A DNA stretch of 59,821 nucleotides from Chryseobacterium takakiae (GCF_900129385.1 NZ_FQVO01000019.1:1-59821); one strand, 5' to 3'. Shown: positions 50,258 through 58,629, numbered from the stretch's first letter. Numbers and translations: made by a program. The notes: generated by a model from the sequence alone, not told the origin.

Positions 50258-50973
50258 TATTCAAAAATTATCTGTTCGATTTCTTTACCGTCTTTGTCTT
50301 TGTAAGACATAATTCTGATGCCTTCTTCTTCCATTTCCACATGAAGGTTGATGAATAGTTTGTCTTTGTCTTCGGCGGAATTGGTATTCGGGTCAATATA
50401 AATGTTGTTTAATTTTGAATTGATTAAACTATACCTGTTCAGAACTTCAGCATAAATTTGTTTTAGCACTATAGATTCTTCTTCTGTAGAGGTCCCTTCA
50501 ATAGGTCTTAGTATTGGTTTTTGCGGAACGGCTGCAATAGATTTTGCAACAGGTGTTCTGCTCACCGCAGTCTGTGGTTCAGTTTCTTTTGATGATCTCG
50601 CATAATCCAAACCACCGCCTCTTATGGAGTTTAATAATGTTTTGAAATCGTCAGTCTGAATATTTTTCGTGGAAATCGGCTGGATATTCAGCTGTCTTTC
50701 TTTATTGATGGTAAGAATTCTTTCGTTGACATCACGGATTAATTTTAATTCATTGACCGGGAAATCCCTGTCGGCATCCGCATCAATATCAGTGATCTTG
50801 ATAGGAATATCCATCTTCACGCTGGGAAGGGAATATCTCGGAACTTTAAAATACTTTAAATACTCGTGCTGCGCATACTCTTTTGCAATGGCCACTGCAT
50901 TTTCGTCTGCCTTTTTACGAGCCTGAATTATCTCATTATTGAGATAATCCAGGTAATCTGATAATTTAATCAT
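50257..50973 (-). CDS. DUF2589-associated protein of unknown function
   Basis: The protein has 238 residues. An N-terminal helix (KLSDYLDYLNNEIIQARKKA) leads to a beta segment YFKVPRYSLPSVKMDIPIKI, which echoes a segment of the DUF2589 protein encoded next to it (FIALLNVPSFRIETCDVDFN). A Pro/Thr/Ser-rich linker (about 125-160) and a C-terminal domain (about 162-238) follow. No catalytic motif or signal peptide is seen. The gene lies 15 bases after the DUF2589 gene. A shared fold between the two is inferred from these patterns. Confidence 0.68.
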   Translation of the reverse strand: MIKLSDYLDYLNNEIIQARKKADENAVAIAKEYAQHEYLKYFKVPRYSLPSVKMDIPIKITDIDADADRDFPVNELKLIRDVNERILTINKERQLNIQPISTKNIQTDDFKTLLNSIRGGGLDYARSSKETEPQTAVSRTPVAKSIAAVPQKPILRPIEGTSTEEESIVLKQIYAEVLNRYSLINSKLNNIYIDPNTNSAEDKDKLFINLHVEMEEEGIRIMSYKDKDGKEIEQIIFE

Positions 50974-50988
50974 GATCTCGTAAAAATT

Positions 50989-51858
50989 TTATTGAGCAAG
51001 CAATCCAAGAACTTTTTCCAGTCCGGCAGGCATTTCATCATTGGTAGCCTTTACTTTTACCCCCAGAGAATACTCTTTTTCCACTTTGATTCCTGTGCTG
51101 GACGTTCTCTTATATGATACATCCACATTGAATTTTACAGGACCGAAACCTCCTGAAGCTCCTGCTTTAATTCCAAATTCATCGCTTACGTCTTTTGTGT
51201 AGGTTGAATTTAATTTCACATTGAAATCCACATCACAGGTTTCGATTCTAAAGCTTGGTACATTTAGTAAAGCAATGAATGGAACGGAGATTTCCACATC
51301 CTGTTCGATAGTAGGATCCACATTCGGGGTTTCTTCTTCGTTTTTATATTCAGGATTCGGCACATGCTTTTTGTATTTGAATTCTGCCATACGAAGCTTG
51401 TTTTCTTCTCCGTCTTTTTCAAAACCAACCTGCTGGATGAAATTTACGGTGCTGATTGCTGCGTTAGACTGCGCTTTGACGCATGCATCAAGAGGCCCGC
51501 CAATAATTTTTGCAAAATCAATACTTCCCAGTTCTGCAGCAAAATCTGCGCTTTCGGCACCTGATGTTTTGAACACTTGATCATCAGCTGCCATTTTTCC
51601 AGCAATCATTTTCATCACTTCTGAAGAAACTGCAGTGAAAGATTTTTCCCATTTTTCATCATAGTTTTTCTTGAAATCATCGATGATGCTTAATAATTCT
51701 TTGTTTGAAAGAGCGGTAAGTTCAGAAGTTTCGATTCCTGAAACTTTTTCGTACACTGCAGGCGTTAACGATTTCTCAAGTCCTGTTAAAAGGTCAATTA
51801 ATTCATTTTTTGATTTTTTGGTATGGTTTGCTTCCAATACCGACTTTAATGTTTCCAT
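50989..51858 (-). CDS. DUF2589-domain protein, first gene of the protease operon
   Basis: The protein has 289 residues. The N-terminal 90 residues are helical and polar. LGSIDFAKIIGGPLDACVKA followed by QSNAAISTVNFIQQVGF (about 109-145) is the helical signature of DUF2589, and the beta-rich C-terminal half has EISVPFIALLNVPSFRIETC and long Thr/Lys strands up to DVSYKRTSSTGIKVEKEYSL. The strand-rich end could form a membrane-active or assembling surface, which is speculation. There is no signal peptide. It opens a five-gene operon and has a TAnnTTTG box 36 bases upstream. Confidence 0.78.
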   Translation of the reverse strand: METLKSVLEANHTKKSKNELIDLLTGLEKSLTPAVYEKVSGIETSELTALSNKELLSIIDDFKKNYDEKWEKSFTAVSSEVMKMIAGKMAADDQVFKTSGAESADFAAELGSIDFAKIIGGPLDACVKAQSNAAISTVNFIQQVGFEKDGEENKLRMAEFKYKKHVPNPEYKNEEETPNVDPTIEQDVEISVPFIALLNVPSFRIETCDVDFNVKLNSTYTKDVSDEFGIKAGASGGFGPVKFNVDVSYKRTSSTGIKVEKEYSLGVKVKATNDEMPAGLEKVLGLLAQ

Positions 51859-51893
51859 GTTTTTTTGAATTTGTTTAGTAAAAATTTCTACTG

Positions 51894-51901
51894 CAAATGT
51901 A
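51894..51901 (-). promoter_or_regulatory. Candidate -7 box of the DUF2589-protease operon
   Basis: TACATTTG on the minus strand (51901-51894) matches the TAnnTTTG element, 36 bases upstream of the ATG at 51858. A TTG at the correct distance is missing, so activation by another factor is possible. Confidence 0.45.
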
Positions 51902-51967
51902 TGTCGCCGGTTAGTGAACTATATCAGTGATTCAACTAAACTTCAACCGTAAAATTACCCAAATAAA

Positions 51968-51999
51968 AAAAGTAGATTCCCGATAGAGAATCTACTTTT
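51968..51999 (-). terminator. Terminator downstream of the SDR gene
   Basis: AAAAGTAGATTC (51968-51979) pairs with GAATCTACTTTT (51988-51999). On the minus strand the hairpin is followed by more T residues. It lies about 150 bases after the SDR stop codon. The 148 bases between (52000-52147) are non-coding, with a TTAAGAA/TTCTTAA-rich part that looks like one more intergenic repeat. Confidence 0.75.
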
Positions 52000-52147
52000 G
52001 CTTTTATCTAAGGCTTTTGATCTATAAAGTCGTTAAAGGTTTAATCTGAATCTGCAAACCAGGAACACCGTAGTTTTAAGAAAGTTTTTGATTTCTACTT
52101 AATACACTTAATTTCTTCAATGATTCTTAATGATTAAAAATTTACAG

Positions 52148-53029
52148 TTAATTTGATTTTTTAGCTTTAATCATTGCTTCAAGAGCATCCCACATTTCCT
52201 GCGGAATATCTTCCAGCATATTAAATTCACCTGCACCCTGAAGCCATTCTCCACCATCGATGGTTACGACTTCACCGTTTACATAAGCCGAATAGTCTGA
52301 TACCAGATACGCCGCAAGGTTAGCCAATTCCTGATGCTCTCCTACTCTTCTTAACGGAACTTTTTTTCTCATATCGAATTTTTCCTGCAGGTCTCCCGGA
52401 AGCAACCTGTCCCATGCCCCTTTTGTAGGAAATGGCCCCGGAGCAATTGCGTTAAAACGAATTCCATATTTTGCCCACTCAACCGCTAAAGACCTTGTCA
52501 TCGCCAACACCCCTGCTTTCGCGCAGGCAGAAGGAACAACATACGCTGAACCTGTCCAGGAATAGGTGGTTACGATATTCAGAACCGTTCCGGGTGTTTT
52601 GGAATCAATCCAGTGTTTTCCGATAGAAAGGGTACAGTTTTTTGTGCCTTTTAAAACAATATCCAGGATGGAATCGAAGGCTGAATGTGTGAGTCTTTCT
52701 GTAGGAGAAATAAAATTCCCGGCTGCATTATTCAATAAGATATCAATTCTCCCGAACTCTTTTACAGCTGCTTCTTTCATTGCTTCCACCTCATCCCAGT
52801 TTCTGACATCGCATGCCACAGAGAGAACTTTTCCCCCGGTTTCGTCTTCGAGTTCTTTGGCTGTTGCCTGTAACTTTTCCAGGTTTCTGGAAGTGATCAC
52901 GACTTTTGCACCTAGCTGTAGAAAGTATTTTGTCATTGCTTTTCCGAGACCGCTTCCGCCTCCTGTAACGATAGCTACTTTGTCTTTTAAGGCATCTTCC
53001 CGTAACATGGGCTGTGTATATAGGTTCAT
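52148..53029 (-). CDS. SDR family reductase, 2,4-dienoyl-CoA reductase-like
   Basis: The protein has 293 residues. The NAD(P) site TGGGSGLGKAM (22-32) and NNAAGNFISP (about 107-116) are standard. In place of YxxxK it has YVVPSACAKAGVLAMTRSLA: the Tyr is replaced by Ser, as in mitochondrial 2,4-dienoyl-CoA reductases. This suggests an acyl-CoA substrate rather than a classical alcohol. It is monocistronic with a terminator downstream. It might support beta-oxidation of unsaturated acyl-CoA from several sources. Confidence 0.87.
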   Translation of the reverse strand: MNLYTQPMLREDALKDKVAIVTGGGSGLGKAMTKYFLQLGAKVVITSRNLEKLQATAKELEDETGGKVLSVACDVRNWDEVEAMKEAAVKEFGRIDILLNNAAGNFISPTERLTHSAFDSILDIVLKGTKNCTLSIGKHWIDSKTPGTVLNIVTTYSWTGSAYVVPSACAKAGVLAMTRSLAVEWAKYGIRFNAIAPGPFPTKGAWDRLLPGDLQEKFDMRKKVPLRRVGEHQELANLAAYLVSDYSAYVNGEVVTIDGGEWLQGAGEFNMLEDIPQEMWDALEAMIKAKKSN

Positions 53030-53123
53030 ATTGTTTATTTTTCTTAAAAATAGTAAATATTGAAATGCGGGCCTTTAAAATGAATTAAGAAATAATGCGG
53101 TAAATAGTTATTTTGTTGTTACT

Positions 53124-53288
53124 GCAAAAGAATTGATCATGAAAAGGAATTCAAAAGGTTGCAAAATGGAGAGAATGATTTCTCCATTGTTGAATGAAAA
53201 TTATAGATAAATTAATTCCTGTAATAGTTATTTACCGCAAAAGAGGCAAAAGAATTGATCGCGGAAAGGAATCCAAAAGGTTACAAAA
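53124..53288. repeat. Pair of 43-base direct repeats
   Basis: GCAAAAGAATTGATC at 53124 and at 53246 begins two 43-base units that differ at about five positions and end AAAAGGTTRCAAAA. The unit start is 122 bases apart. A small hairpin (TGGAGA/TCTCCA) lies between. Confidence 0.8.
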
Positions 53289-53400
53289 AGTCAGAGCAAA
53301 GATTGTTGTTTATTTTCTGAATAGTAAAAAAAATGTTTGAGTTCAAGGTATTGCTTTTAAGACCTCTATCTTAGCCCGGATAGAAGCTTTGTTTGAGCTC

Positions 53401-53454
53401 ATTTTCTTTATTTTCGGTGTGGCGGCTCCGCCGCCACACCGAAAATAAGAAAAT
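53401..53454. repeat. Long GC-rich palindrome
   Basis: Arms of about 24 bases (ATTTTCGGTGTGGCGGC and its complement) meet at a three-base loop TCC; one extra T on the left breaks perfect symmetry. The GC-rich centre contrasts strongly with the A+T-rich surroundings. It is far from any stop codon, so it is not an obvious terminator. Confidence 0.8.
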
Positions 53455-53572
53455 AGCGAGTGCGGAAAGCCGGAAAAAGCTTCAAATAAAAAAATAAACG
53501 TTGCTTTCGATGTAATCAAATTGCTCCTTAAAAATAAAAATGTAATTCGACGAAGTCAAAAAGCTCCCAATA

Positions 53573-53609
53573 AAAACAGCCCGACCAATAATGATCAGGC
53601 TGTTTTTTT
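53573..53609. terminator. Terminator of the DUF1573 gene
   Basis: AAAACAGCC (53573-53581) pairs with GGCTGTTTT (about 53598-53606), with a partly paired CGA/TCA extension. T tracts flank both sides. It starts about 30 bases after the DUF1573 stop codon on the minus strand. Confidence 0.75.
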
Positions 53610-53638
53610 TATATTGAACAAGATTAAATTAATACCAA

Positions 53639-54052
53639 TTAAGATGCAACAACTGTGCCTTTAAAAGAAAGTGTTTTCGGAGTTTTGCTGTCGCTGGTGG
53701 TAACATTGACCGTTTTCATAAAAGGACCTGCACTTGCAGCATTATAACTCGCTTCTACAAATCCTTTTTTTCCCGGAAGAATAGGAGTTTTGGTATAGTC
53801 TGCTGTTGTACATCCGCAAGACGGCGCCACATTTTCAATAACAATAGGTTTTTTGGATGTGTTGGTGAATTCAAAACGGATTATTTTAGGTTTTCCCTGA
53901 GGGATATTCCCTACATCAATAGATTCTGATTTCCATTTGATGGCATCTGCAAGTACTTTTACAACCGGAACACCTTCAGCCGGGAAGATTCCTGCATAAA
54001 ACGGAGCGCATGCCAAAACGGCTAAAAGCGCTGTAATTTTTAATTTTTTCAT
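53639..54052 (-). CDS. DUF1573-domain exported protein
   Basis: From the ATG at 54052 the protein has 137 residues with a signal peptide (KKLKITALLAVLACAPFYAG). The body is one immunoglobulin-like DUF1573 domain with IDVGNIPQGKPKIIRFEFTN and the conserved SCGCTTADYTKTPI block. Such proteins occur widely in the periplasm of Bacteroidota, with unknown function. An upstream start at 54148 would add an untypical N-terminus and is rejected. It is transcribed divergently from the histidine kinase gene. Confidence 0.9.
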   Translation of the reverse strand: MKKLKITALLAVLACAPFYAGIFPAEGVPVVKVLADAIKWKSESIDVGNIPQGKPKIIRFEFTNTSKKPIVIENVAPSCGCTTADYTKTPILPGKKGFVEASYNAASAGPFMKTVNVTTSDSKTPKTLSFKGTVVAS

Positions 54053-54103
54053 GATATAAAATTTTATTATTGTTACAAGAAATGTATTATGTTTTTGATA
54101 TAG

Positions 54104-54111
54104 CAAATGTA
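54104..54111 (-). promoter_or_regulatory. Candidate -7 box of the DUF1573 gene
   Basis: TACATTTG on the minus strand (54111-54104), 51 bases upstream of the DUF1573 ATG at 54052, fits TAnnTTTG. The upstream element at the expected distance is imperfect (TTA). Confidence 0.5.
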
Positions 54112-54163
54112 AAGGTGATAACAAGTTCTGCGTGTTAACCGTTTTCAAACATTTGTTAATGAG

Positions 54164-54196
54164 TTGTTAATACGAAAAGATAAATAAATATTTTTG
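54164..54196 (+). promoter_or_regulatory. Predicted promoter of the histidine kinase operon
   Basis: TTG (54164-54166) and TATTTTTG (54189-54196) are separated by 22 bases, fitting the Bacteroidota promoter consensus. The expected start of transcription (about 54203) supports the ATG at 54216 as the kinase start. Confidence 0.62.
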
Positions 54197-54215
54197 GATA
54201 ATATTGTTTGATAAA

Positions 54216-55463
54216 ATGGAAATAAAGAAACTCAATATTATCATCACCCTCGGATTTGTGGCAATCATCGGGATTTTAATTGCCCAGCTGATGTGGACGC
54301 GGCAGGCTTATAATCTCGAAAATAAAAAATTTAATCAGACCGTAAATATTGCCCTGCTGGAAGTAGTAGAGAAATTATCCGGCGGAAAAACTTCCTTCAG
54401 TGAAAGCCCGGTACAAAATATTTCCAATGATTACTATGTGGTAAACATTAATAATGAATTTCATCCAGAATTACTGGAATATTATCTTAAAACAGAATTT
54501 AACCATTTCCAGATCAATACCGATTATGTCTATGCGCTGTACAACTGTCAAAGCGATCAGATGCTTTACGGAAAATTCGTCTCGAAGCACCAGGAAAGTC
54601 CGAATGAGAAGTTTATCAAATTTCCCAAACACAAAAATCTCGTTTATTACTTTTCCATCCGTTTTCCCGATAAGACCACATACCTTATCAGCTCATTGCG
54701 CTTTTGGTATGTGCTCACGTTTGCATTAATCATTATTCTTCTGGTATATGTATACTCAATTTATACCATTATCCAGCAGAAAAAATTTGCAGAACTTCAA
54801 CGGGATTTTATAAATAATATGACTCATGAATTCAAAACACCGCTCTCTTCCATATTACTGGCTTCGGAAGCTTTAACCAAACAGGATATTGTAAAAGATA
54901 ACTCAAAATTGCAAACTTATACTTCCATTATAACCGATCAAAGCCATAAACTGAACCGACATATTGAAAAAATACTGAATATTGCTAAAAATGACGCATC
55001 AGGACTGTCTTTAAAGCCTCAAAAGATTGTTTTACTTCCTATTATTCAGGAAATCGTTAATAATATAAAACAAAAAAACGAAAATCTTTCCGTGGAAATA
55101 GATATTGAGAGCAATATATCCATCATCGCTGATGAGTTTCACTTTTGCAATATCGTTTATAACATTTTAGATAACTCCATAAAATACTGCGATACCCAAC
55201 CCATCATTTTTATTTCTTCATTAAAAGACTCAAAAGCATTATATTTAAAGTTTAAAGATAACGGAATAGGAATTCCTGCTAAAAACATTCCTCATATTTT
55301 TGATAAATTTTACAGAGTGAATACCCAGAAAAGTGATGAAGTGAATGGTTTCGGGTTAGGTTTATTTTATGTAAAGAAAATTGTCCAGCAGCATAACTGG
55401 AAAATTTCGGTTGAAAATAACGCCGACAAAGGAATCACTATTACCCTTACTCTGCCCTTTTAA
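54216..55463 (+). CDS. Sensor histidine kinase (HisKA/HATPase_c)
   Basis: The protein has 415 residues. A first TM helix (LNIITLGFVAIIG-type, about 6-26) is followed by a periplasmic sensor of about 130 residues and a second TM helix (WYVLTFALIIILLVYVYSIY, about 163-182). The HisKA domain has H204 (NNMTHEFKTPLSS), and the HATPase domain has NSIKYC, DNGIGIPAKNI and GFGLGLFYVKKIV. The layout is that of RprX-type kinases of Bacteroidota. The ATG at 54216 is used; a TTG at 54204 is too close to the start of transcription. It is coupled with the OmpR-type regulator 12 bases downstream. Confidence 0.95.
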   Translation: MEIKKLNIIITLGFVAIIGILIAQLMWTRQAYNLENKKFNQTVNIALLEVVEKLSGGKTSFSESPVQNISNDYYVVNINNEFHPELLEYYLKTEFNHFQINTDYVYALYNCQSDQMLYGKFVSKHQESPNEKFIKFPKHKNLVYYFSIRFPDKTTYLISSLRFWYVLTFALIIILLVYVYSIYTIIQQKKFAELQRDFINNMTHEFKTPLSSILLASEALTKQDIVKDNSKLQTYTSIITDQSHKLNRHIEKILNIAKNDASGLSLKPQKIVLLPIIQEIVNNIKQKNENLSVEIDIESNISIIADEFHFCNIVYNILDNSIKYCDTQPIIFISSLKDSKALYLKFKDNGIGIPAKNIPHIFDKFYRVNTQKSDEVNGFGLGLFYVKKIVQQHNWKISVENNADKGITITLTLPF

Positions 55464-55475
55464 TATTTGAACGAG

Positions 55476-56156
55476 ATGGAAAAATCTAAAATTTTGTATG
55501 CCGAAGATGACGAAACGATTGCCTTCCTGATTCAGGACAGCCTGGAAAACCATTATGATATTTCATGTTATCGCGACGGGAAATCAGCACTTGAGGCATT
55601 TAGTAAAGAAAATTTTGACATTTGCCTTCTTGATATTATGATGCCTGAACTCAACGGCTTTGAACTGGCAGAACGAATCCGTGAAAAAAATACCGAAATC
55701 CCGATTATTTTTATCTCTGCAAAAGCATTGAAAGAAGACCGGATTAAAGGATTAAAAATCGGGGCTGATGATTATCTCGTAAAACCTTTTAGCATTGAGG
55801 AATTGATTCTGAAGATCGAAGTTTTCCTAAGAAGATCCAAGAAAACCAACACTGTTCCATCCAAATTTAAAGTAGGGAAATATACTTTTGATCCTAAAAA
55901 TTATACGCTGCAGAATGCAGAAAACATCATCACTCTTACGCAAAGAGAATCTGATCTGCTTTTCTATTTTATCCGCAATAAAAATACCGTTCTGAAAAGA
56001 CAGGACATCCTGAAAGCCATCTGGGGCGAAGATGATTATTTCATGGGGCGAAGCCTTGATGTATTTATTTCGAGACTACGAAAAGTATTGGCGGCAGAAG
56101 AAAATATTGTCATAGAAAATCTGCATGGCATCGGCTTCCGTTTTTCTGAGAAATAA
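55476..56156 (+). CDS. OmpR-type response regulator
   Basis: The 226-residue protein has a receiver domain (KSKILYAEDDETIAFLIQ) with phosphorylation site D53 (ICLLDIMMPELNGFE) and Lys in VKPFSIEEL, followed by a winged-helix domain (TLTQRESDLLFYFIRNKNTV, then SLDVFISRLRKVL). It is the partner of the kinase just upstream. The ATG at 55476 is used in place of a TTG three codons before. The 11-base direct repeat at 56161 lies directly downstream and could be a binding site for control of the GH92 gene. Confidence 0.95.
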   Translation: MEKSKILYAEDDETIAFLIQDSLENHYDISCYRDGKSALEAFSKENFDICLLDIMMPELNGFELAERIREKNTEIPIIFISAKALKEDRIKGLKIGADDYLVKPFSIEELILKIEVFLRRSKKTNTVPSKFKVGKYTFDPKNYTLQNAENIITLTQRESDLLFYFIRNKNTVLKRQDILKAIWGEDDYFMGRSLDVFISRLRKVLAAEENIVIENLHGIGFRFSEK

Positions 56157-56160
56157 TTTT

Positions 56161-56208
56161 TTTTGTCTAAACTTTTATTTAACCAAGTATTCTTCGATTT
56201 TGTCTAAA
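56161..56208 (+). repeat. 11-base direct repeat upstream of the GH92 gene
   Basis: TTTTGTCTAAA occurs at 56161-56171 and again at 56198-56208, 37 bases apart, both upstream of the GH92 ATG at 56236. Direct repeats in this place are typical for OmpR-type regulator sites, but one copy could be part of a promoter. Confidence 0.55.
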
Positions 56209-56235
56209 TTTATTTTTCATTAAAAATATTCATTC

Positions 56236-58533
56236 ATGAGAAGGTACGGAACTATTGTTTTTCTATTTCTTTTGTTTTTTAGTTTACATTTTAAATCTCA
56301 AAAAACCGAAAAACTTTATCAATATGTTAATCCCCTGATCGGTACAGAAAAAATGGGTCATACTTATCCCGGAGCCACCGCTCCTTTTGGAGCTGTTCAG
56401 CTTAGTCCGGAAACCGACACCATTGCTTATGAGCTTAACGGAAAATATAATGGCGAAGTTTATAAATACTGCGCCGGTTATCGTTACGAAGACAAAACCA
56501 TTGTAGGCTTCAGTTCGACCCATTTTAGCGGAACGGGGCATTCTGACCTCGGTGATTTCCTTATAATGCCTACGATTGGAAAATTACAGCTGAATTCCGG
56601 AACAGCAGACCATCCTGAAAACGGCTACAGAAGCAGTTTTTCGCATACCAACGAAAAAGCAGAAGCCGGATATTATCAAGTAAAGCTGGATGATCACGAC
56701 ATTCTGGCGGAATTAACCTCAACAACAAGAGTTGGTGTTCACCGCTACACATTCCCGAAGTCGGATCAGGCGCATATTATTTTCGATCTGATGGCCGGAA
56801 TCTATAATTACGACGGCAAAAATATCTGGACCTATGTTCGTGTGGAAAACGGAAATACAGTAACCGGCTACCGACAGACCAATGGCTGGGCTAGAACAAG
56901 AACCGTGTATTTTGCAATGAAATTTTCAAAGCCTTTCAAATCTTACGGGCAGAAGAATTATGATGGAAAGCTGGTTTATAATGGATTCTGGAGAAAATTC
57001 GATCAGACGAAAAATTTTCCCGAGATCGCAGGAAAAAACCTGAAAATGTACTTCGATTTTGATACCGAGGAAAATGAAGCCATTGAAATTAAATTAGCTA
57101 TCTCACCGGTAAGTCAGGCCAATGCGCTGGAAAATCTGGAAAAAGAAGCCGGAAAATTGTCTTTTGATCAGGTAAAAGCACAAACGCAGGAAATCTGGAA
57201 TAACGAACTTAATAAAATTGTCATTAAAGGCTCCGATACGGAAAAGACGAACTTTTATACAGCAATGTATCACACGTTTATCAATCCGACCACGTATATG
57301 GACGCAAATGGCGAATACAAAGGATTGGATCAAAACATTCACCGGGCAGAAAATTTCACCAATTATACTACTTTTTCACTCTGGGATACCTATCGTGCGC
57401 TACATCCCTTTTTTAATATTATTCAGCCGAAAAGAAACGGCGATATGGTGAAATCGATGATAGCACATTACGATCAGTTTTCTATGAAAATGCTGCCAAT
57501 CTGGTCACATTACGCGAATGACAACTGGTGTATGAGCGGTTACCACAGCGTAAGTGTGGTTGCAGACGCCATTATTAAAGGAAATTACGATGGTGATGCA
57601 AAAGCAGCTTTACGAGCCTGTGTGGCTACGGCTAACAAAAAAGATTACGAAGGCATTGGGCAATATATCGACTGGGGCTATATTCCTTCTGAAAAAAACG
57701 GAACTTCAGTTTCCAACACGCTGGAATATGCTTATGATGACTGGGCTATTGCGCAATTGGCGAAACATTTAGGCGAAACAGAAATTTACACCCAGTTCAT
57801 CAAACGTTCTGAAAACTGGAAAAATAATTTTGATAAAAGTACTGGATTTATGCGTCCTCGCCTCGCAGACGGCAGCTTTAAAAAAGATTTCAATCCGCTG
57901 AGTACGCACGGACAGGGCTTTATTGAAGGAAATTCGTGGAATTATACTTTCTTCGTACCTCACAATCCGGATGAATTAATTCAGCTTATGGGCGGAAAGA
58001 AAAAATTTGCTTCCAAGGTGGATGAATTGTTCACCATGCATTTGCCTGACGAGTTTTTTGCAGATACAGAGGACATTACAAGAGAAGGCATTATCGGAGG
58101 CTATGTTCACGGAAACGAACCGGCACATCATGTTGCTTATCTTTACAATTGGGCAGGACAGCCCTGGAAAACGCAGGCGCAGATCAGAAGAATTCTTGAA
58201 ATGCAATATAAAGCAACTCCAGATGGATTAGGCGGAAACGACGATGCGGGACAAATGAGCGCGTGGTATATTTTGAGCTCACTAGGCTTTTATCCGGTTG
58301 CTCCGGGTTCTGAAGAGTATGCCATCGGAAGTCCTGCAATTGATCATGCTGTTTTGAATTTAGAAAACGGAAAAATTTTTGAAATCGAAGCGATTCATCA
58401 AAGTCCGAAAAATGTGTATGTTGAAAAAATCCTGTTGAATGGAAAAGAAATTAAAAACTTTAGCCTGAAACATTCTGATATTATGAATGGTGGAAAATTG
58501 AGTTTTTTTATGAGTGCAAAAGCAAAGAAATAA
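56236..58533 (+). CDS. GH92 family alpha-1,2-mannosidase, exported
   Basis: The 765-residue protein has a signal peptide (RRYGTIVFLFLLFFSLHFKS) and the full GH92 plan. The N-terminal beta domain begins YVNPLIGTEKMGHTYPGATA, and the catalytic (alpha/alpha)6 barrel has WDTYRALHPFFNII, GNEPAHHVAYLYNWAG and GGNDDAGQMSAWYILSSLGF, where conserved acidic residues and calcium ligands lie. It releases mannose from N-glycans or yeast mannan. There is no T9SS sorting domain, so it is probably periplasmic. It may be regulated by the adjacent two-component system. Confidence 0.95.
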   Translation: MRRYGTIVFLFLLFFSLHFKSQKTEKLYQYVNPLIGTEKMGHTYPGATAPFGAVQLSPETDTIAYELNGKYNGEVYKYCAGYRYEDKTIVGFSSTHFSGTGHSDLGDFLIMPTIGKLQLNSGTADHPENGYRSSFSHTNEKAEAGYYQVKLDDHDILAELTSTTRVGVHRYTFPKSDQAHIIFDLMAGIYNYDGKNIWTYVRVENGNTVTGYRQTNGWARTRTVYFAMKFSKPFKSYGQKNYDGKLVYNGFWRKFDQTKNFPEIAGKNLKMYFDFDTEENEAIEIKLAISPVSQANALENLEKEAGKLSFDQVKAQTQEIWNNELNKIVIKGSDTEKTNFYTAMYHTFINPTTYMDANGEYKGLDQNIHRAENFTNYTTFSLWDTYRALHPFFNIIQPKRNGDMVKSMIAHYDQFSMKMLPIWSHYANDNWCMSGYHSVSVVADAIIKGNYDGDAKAALRACVATANKKDYEGIGQYIDWGYIPSEKNGTSVSNTLEYAYDDWAIAQLAKHLGETEIYTQFIKRSENWKNNFDKSTGFMRPRLADGSFKKDFNPLSTHGQGFIEGNSWNYTFFVPHNPDELIQLMGGKKKFASKVDELFTMHLPDEFFADTEDITREGIIGGYVHGNEPAHHVAYLYNWAGQPWKTQAQIRRILEMQYKATPDGLGGNDDAGQMSAWYILSSLGFYPVAPGSEEYAIGSPAIDHAVLNLENGKIFEIEAIHQSPKNVYVEKILLNGKEIKNFSLKHSDIMNGGKLSFFMSAKAKK

Positions 58534-58599
58534 TTTTTTATTAATGCAAATGGCACCATTATTTATCACGAATTGCCCCTAATAAAATTTAATCTGTAA

Positions 58600-58629
58600 T
58601 TTGCATACGACAATCTTCATTTTGCATAC
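58600..58629 (+). repeat. 9-base direct repeat upstream of the aldo/keto reductase gene
   Basis: TTTGCATAC is present at 58600-58608 and 58621-58629, start to start 21 bases apart (two helical turns), 50-80 bases ahead of the ATG at 58679. This is the geometry of AraC- or MerR-type operator half-sites on one DNA face. Confidence 0.55.

Larger units (their letters stand above)
53030..53638. other. Gene-free 609-base stretch built of repeats
   Basis: No frame here looks like a gene. The stretch holds two 43-base direct repeats (53124-53166 and 53246-53288), an inverted repeat GCGGTAAATA (53097-53106) with TATTTACCGC (53229-53238), a GC-rich palindrome (53401-53454), and the terminator of the DUF1573 gene near 53590. 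It looks like accumulated repeat DNA. Confidence 0.65.

Noticed and set aside
54053..54148. Upstream start for the DUF1573 protein
   Set aside because: It would place a signal peptide in the middle of the protein and cover the divergent promoter region.
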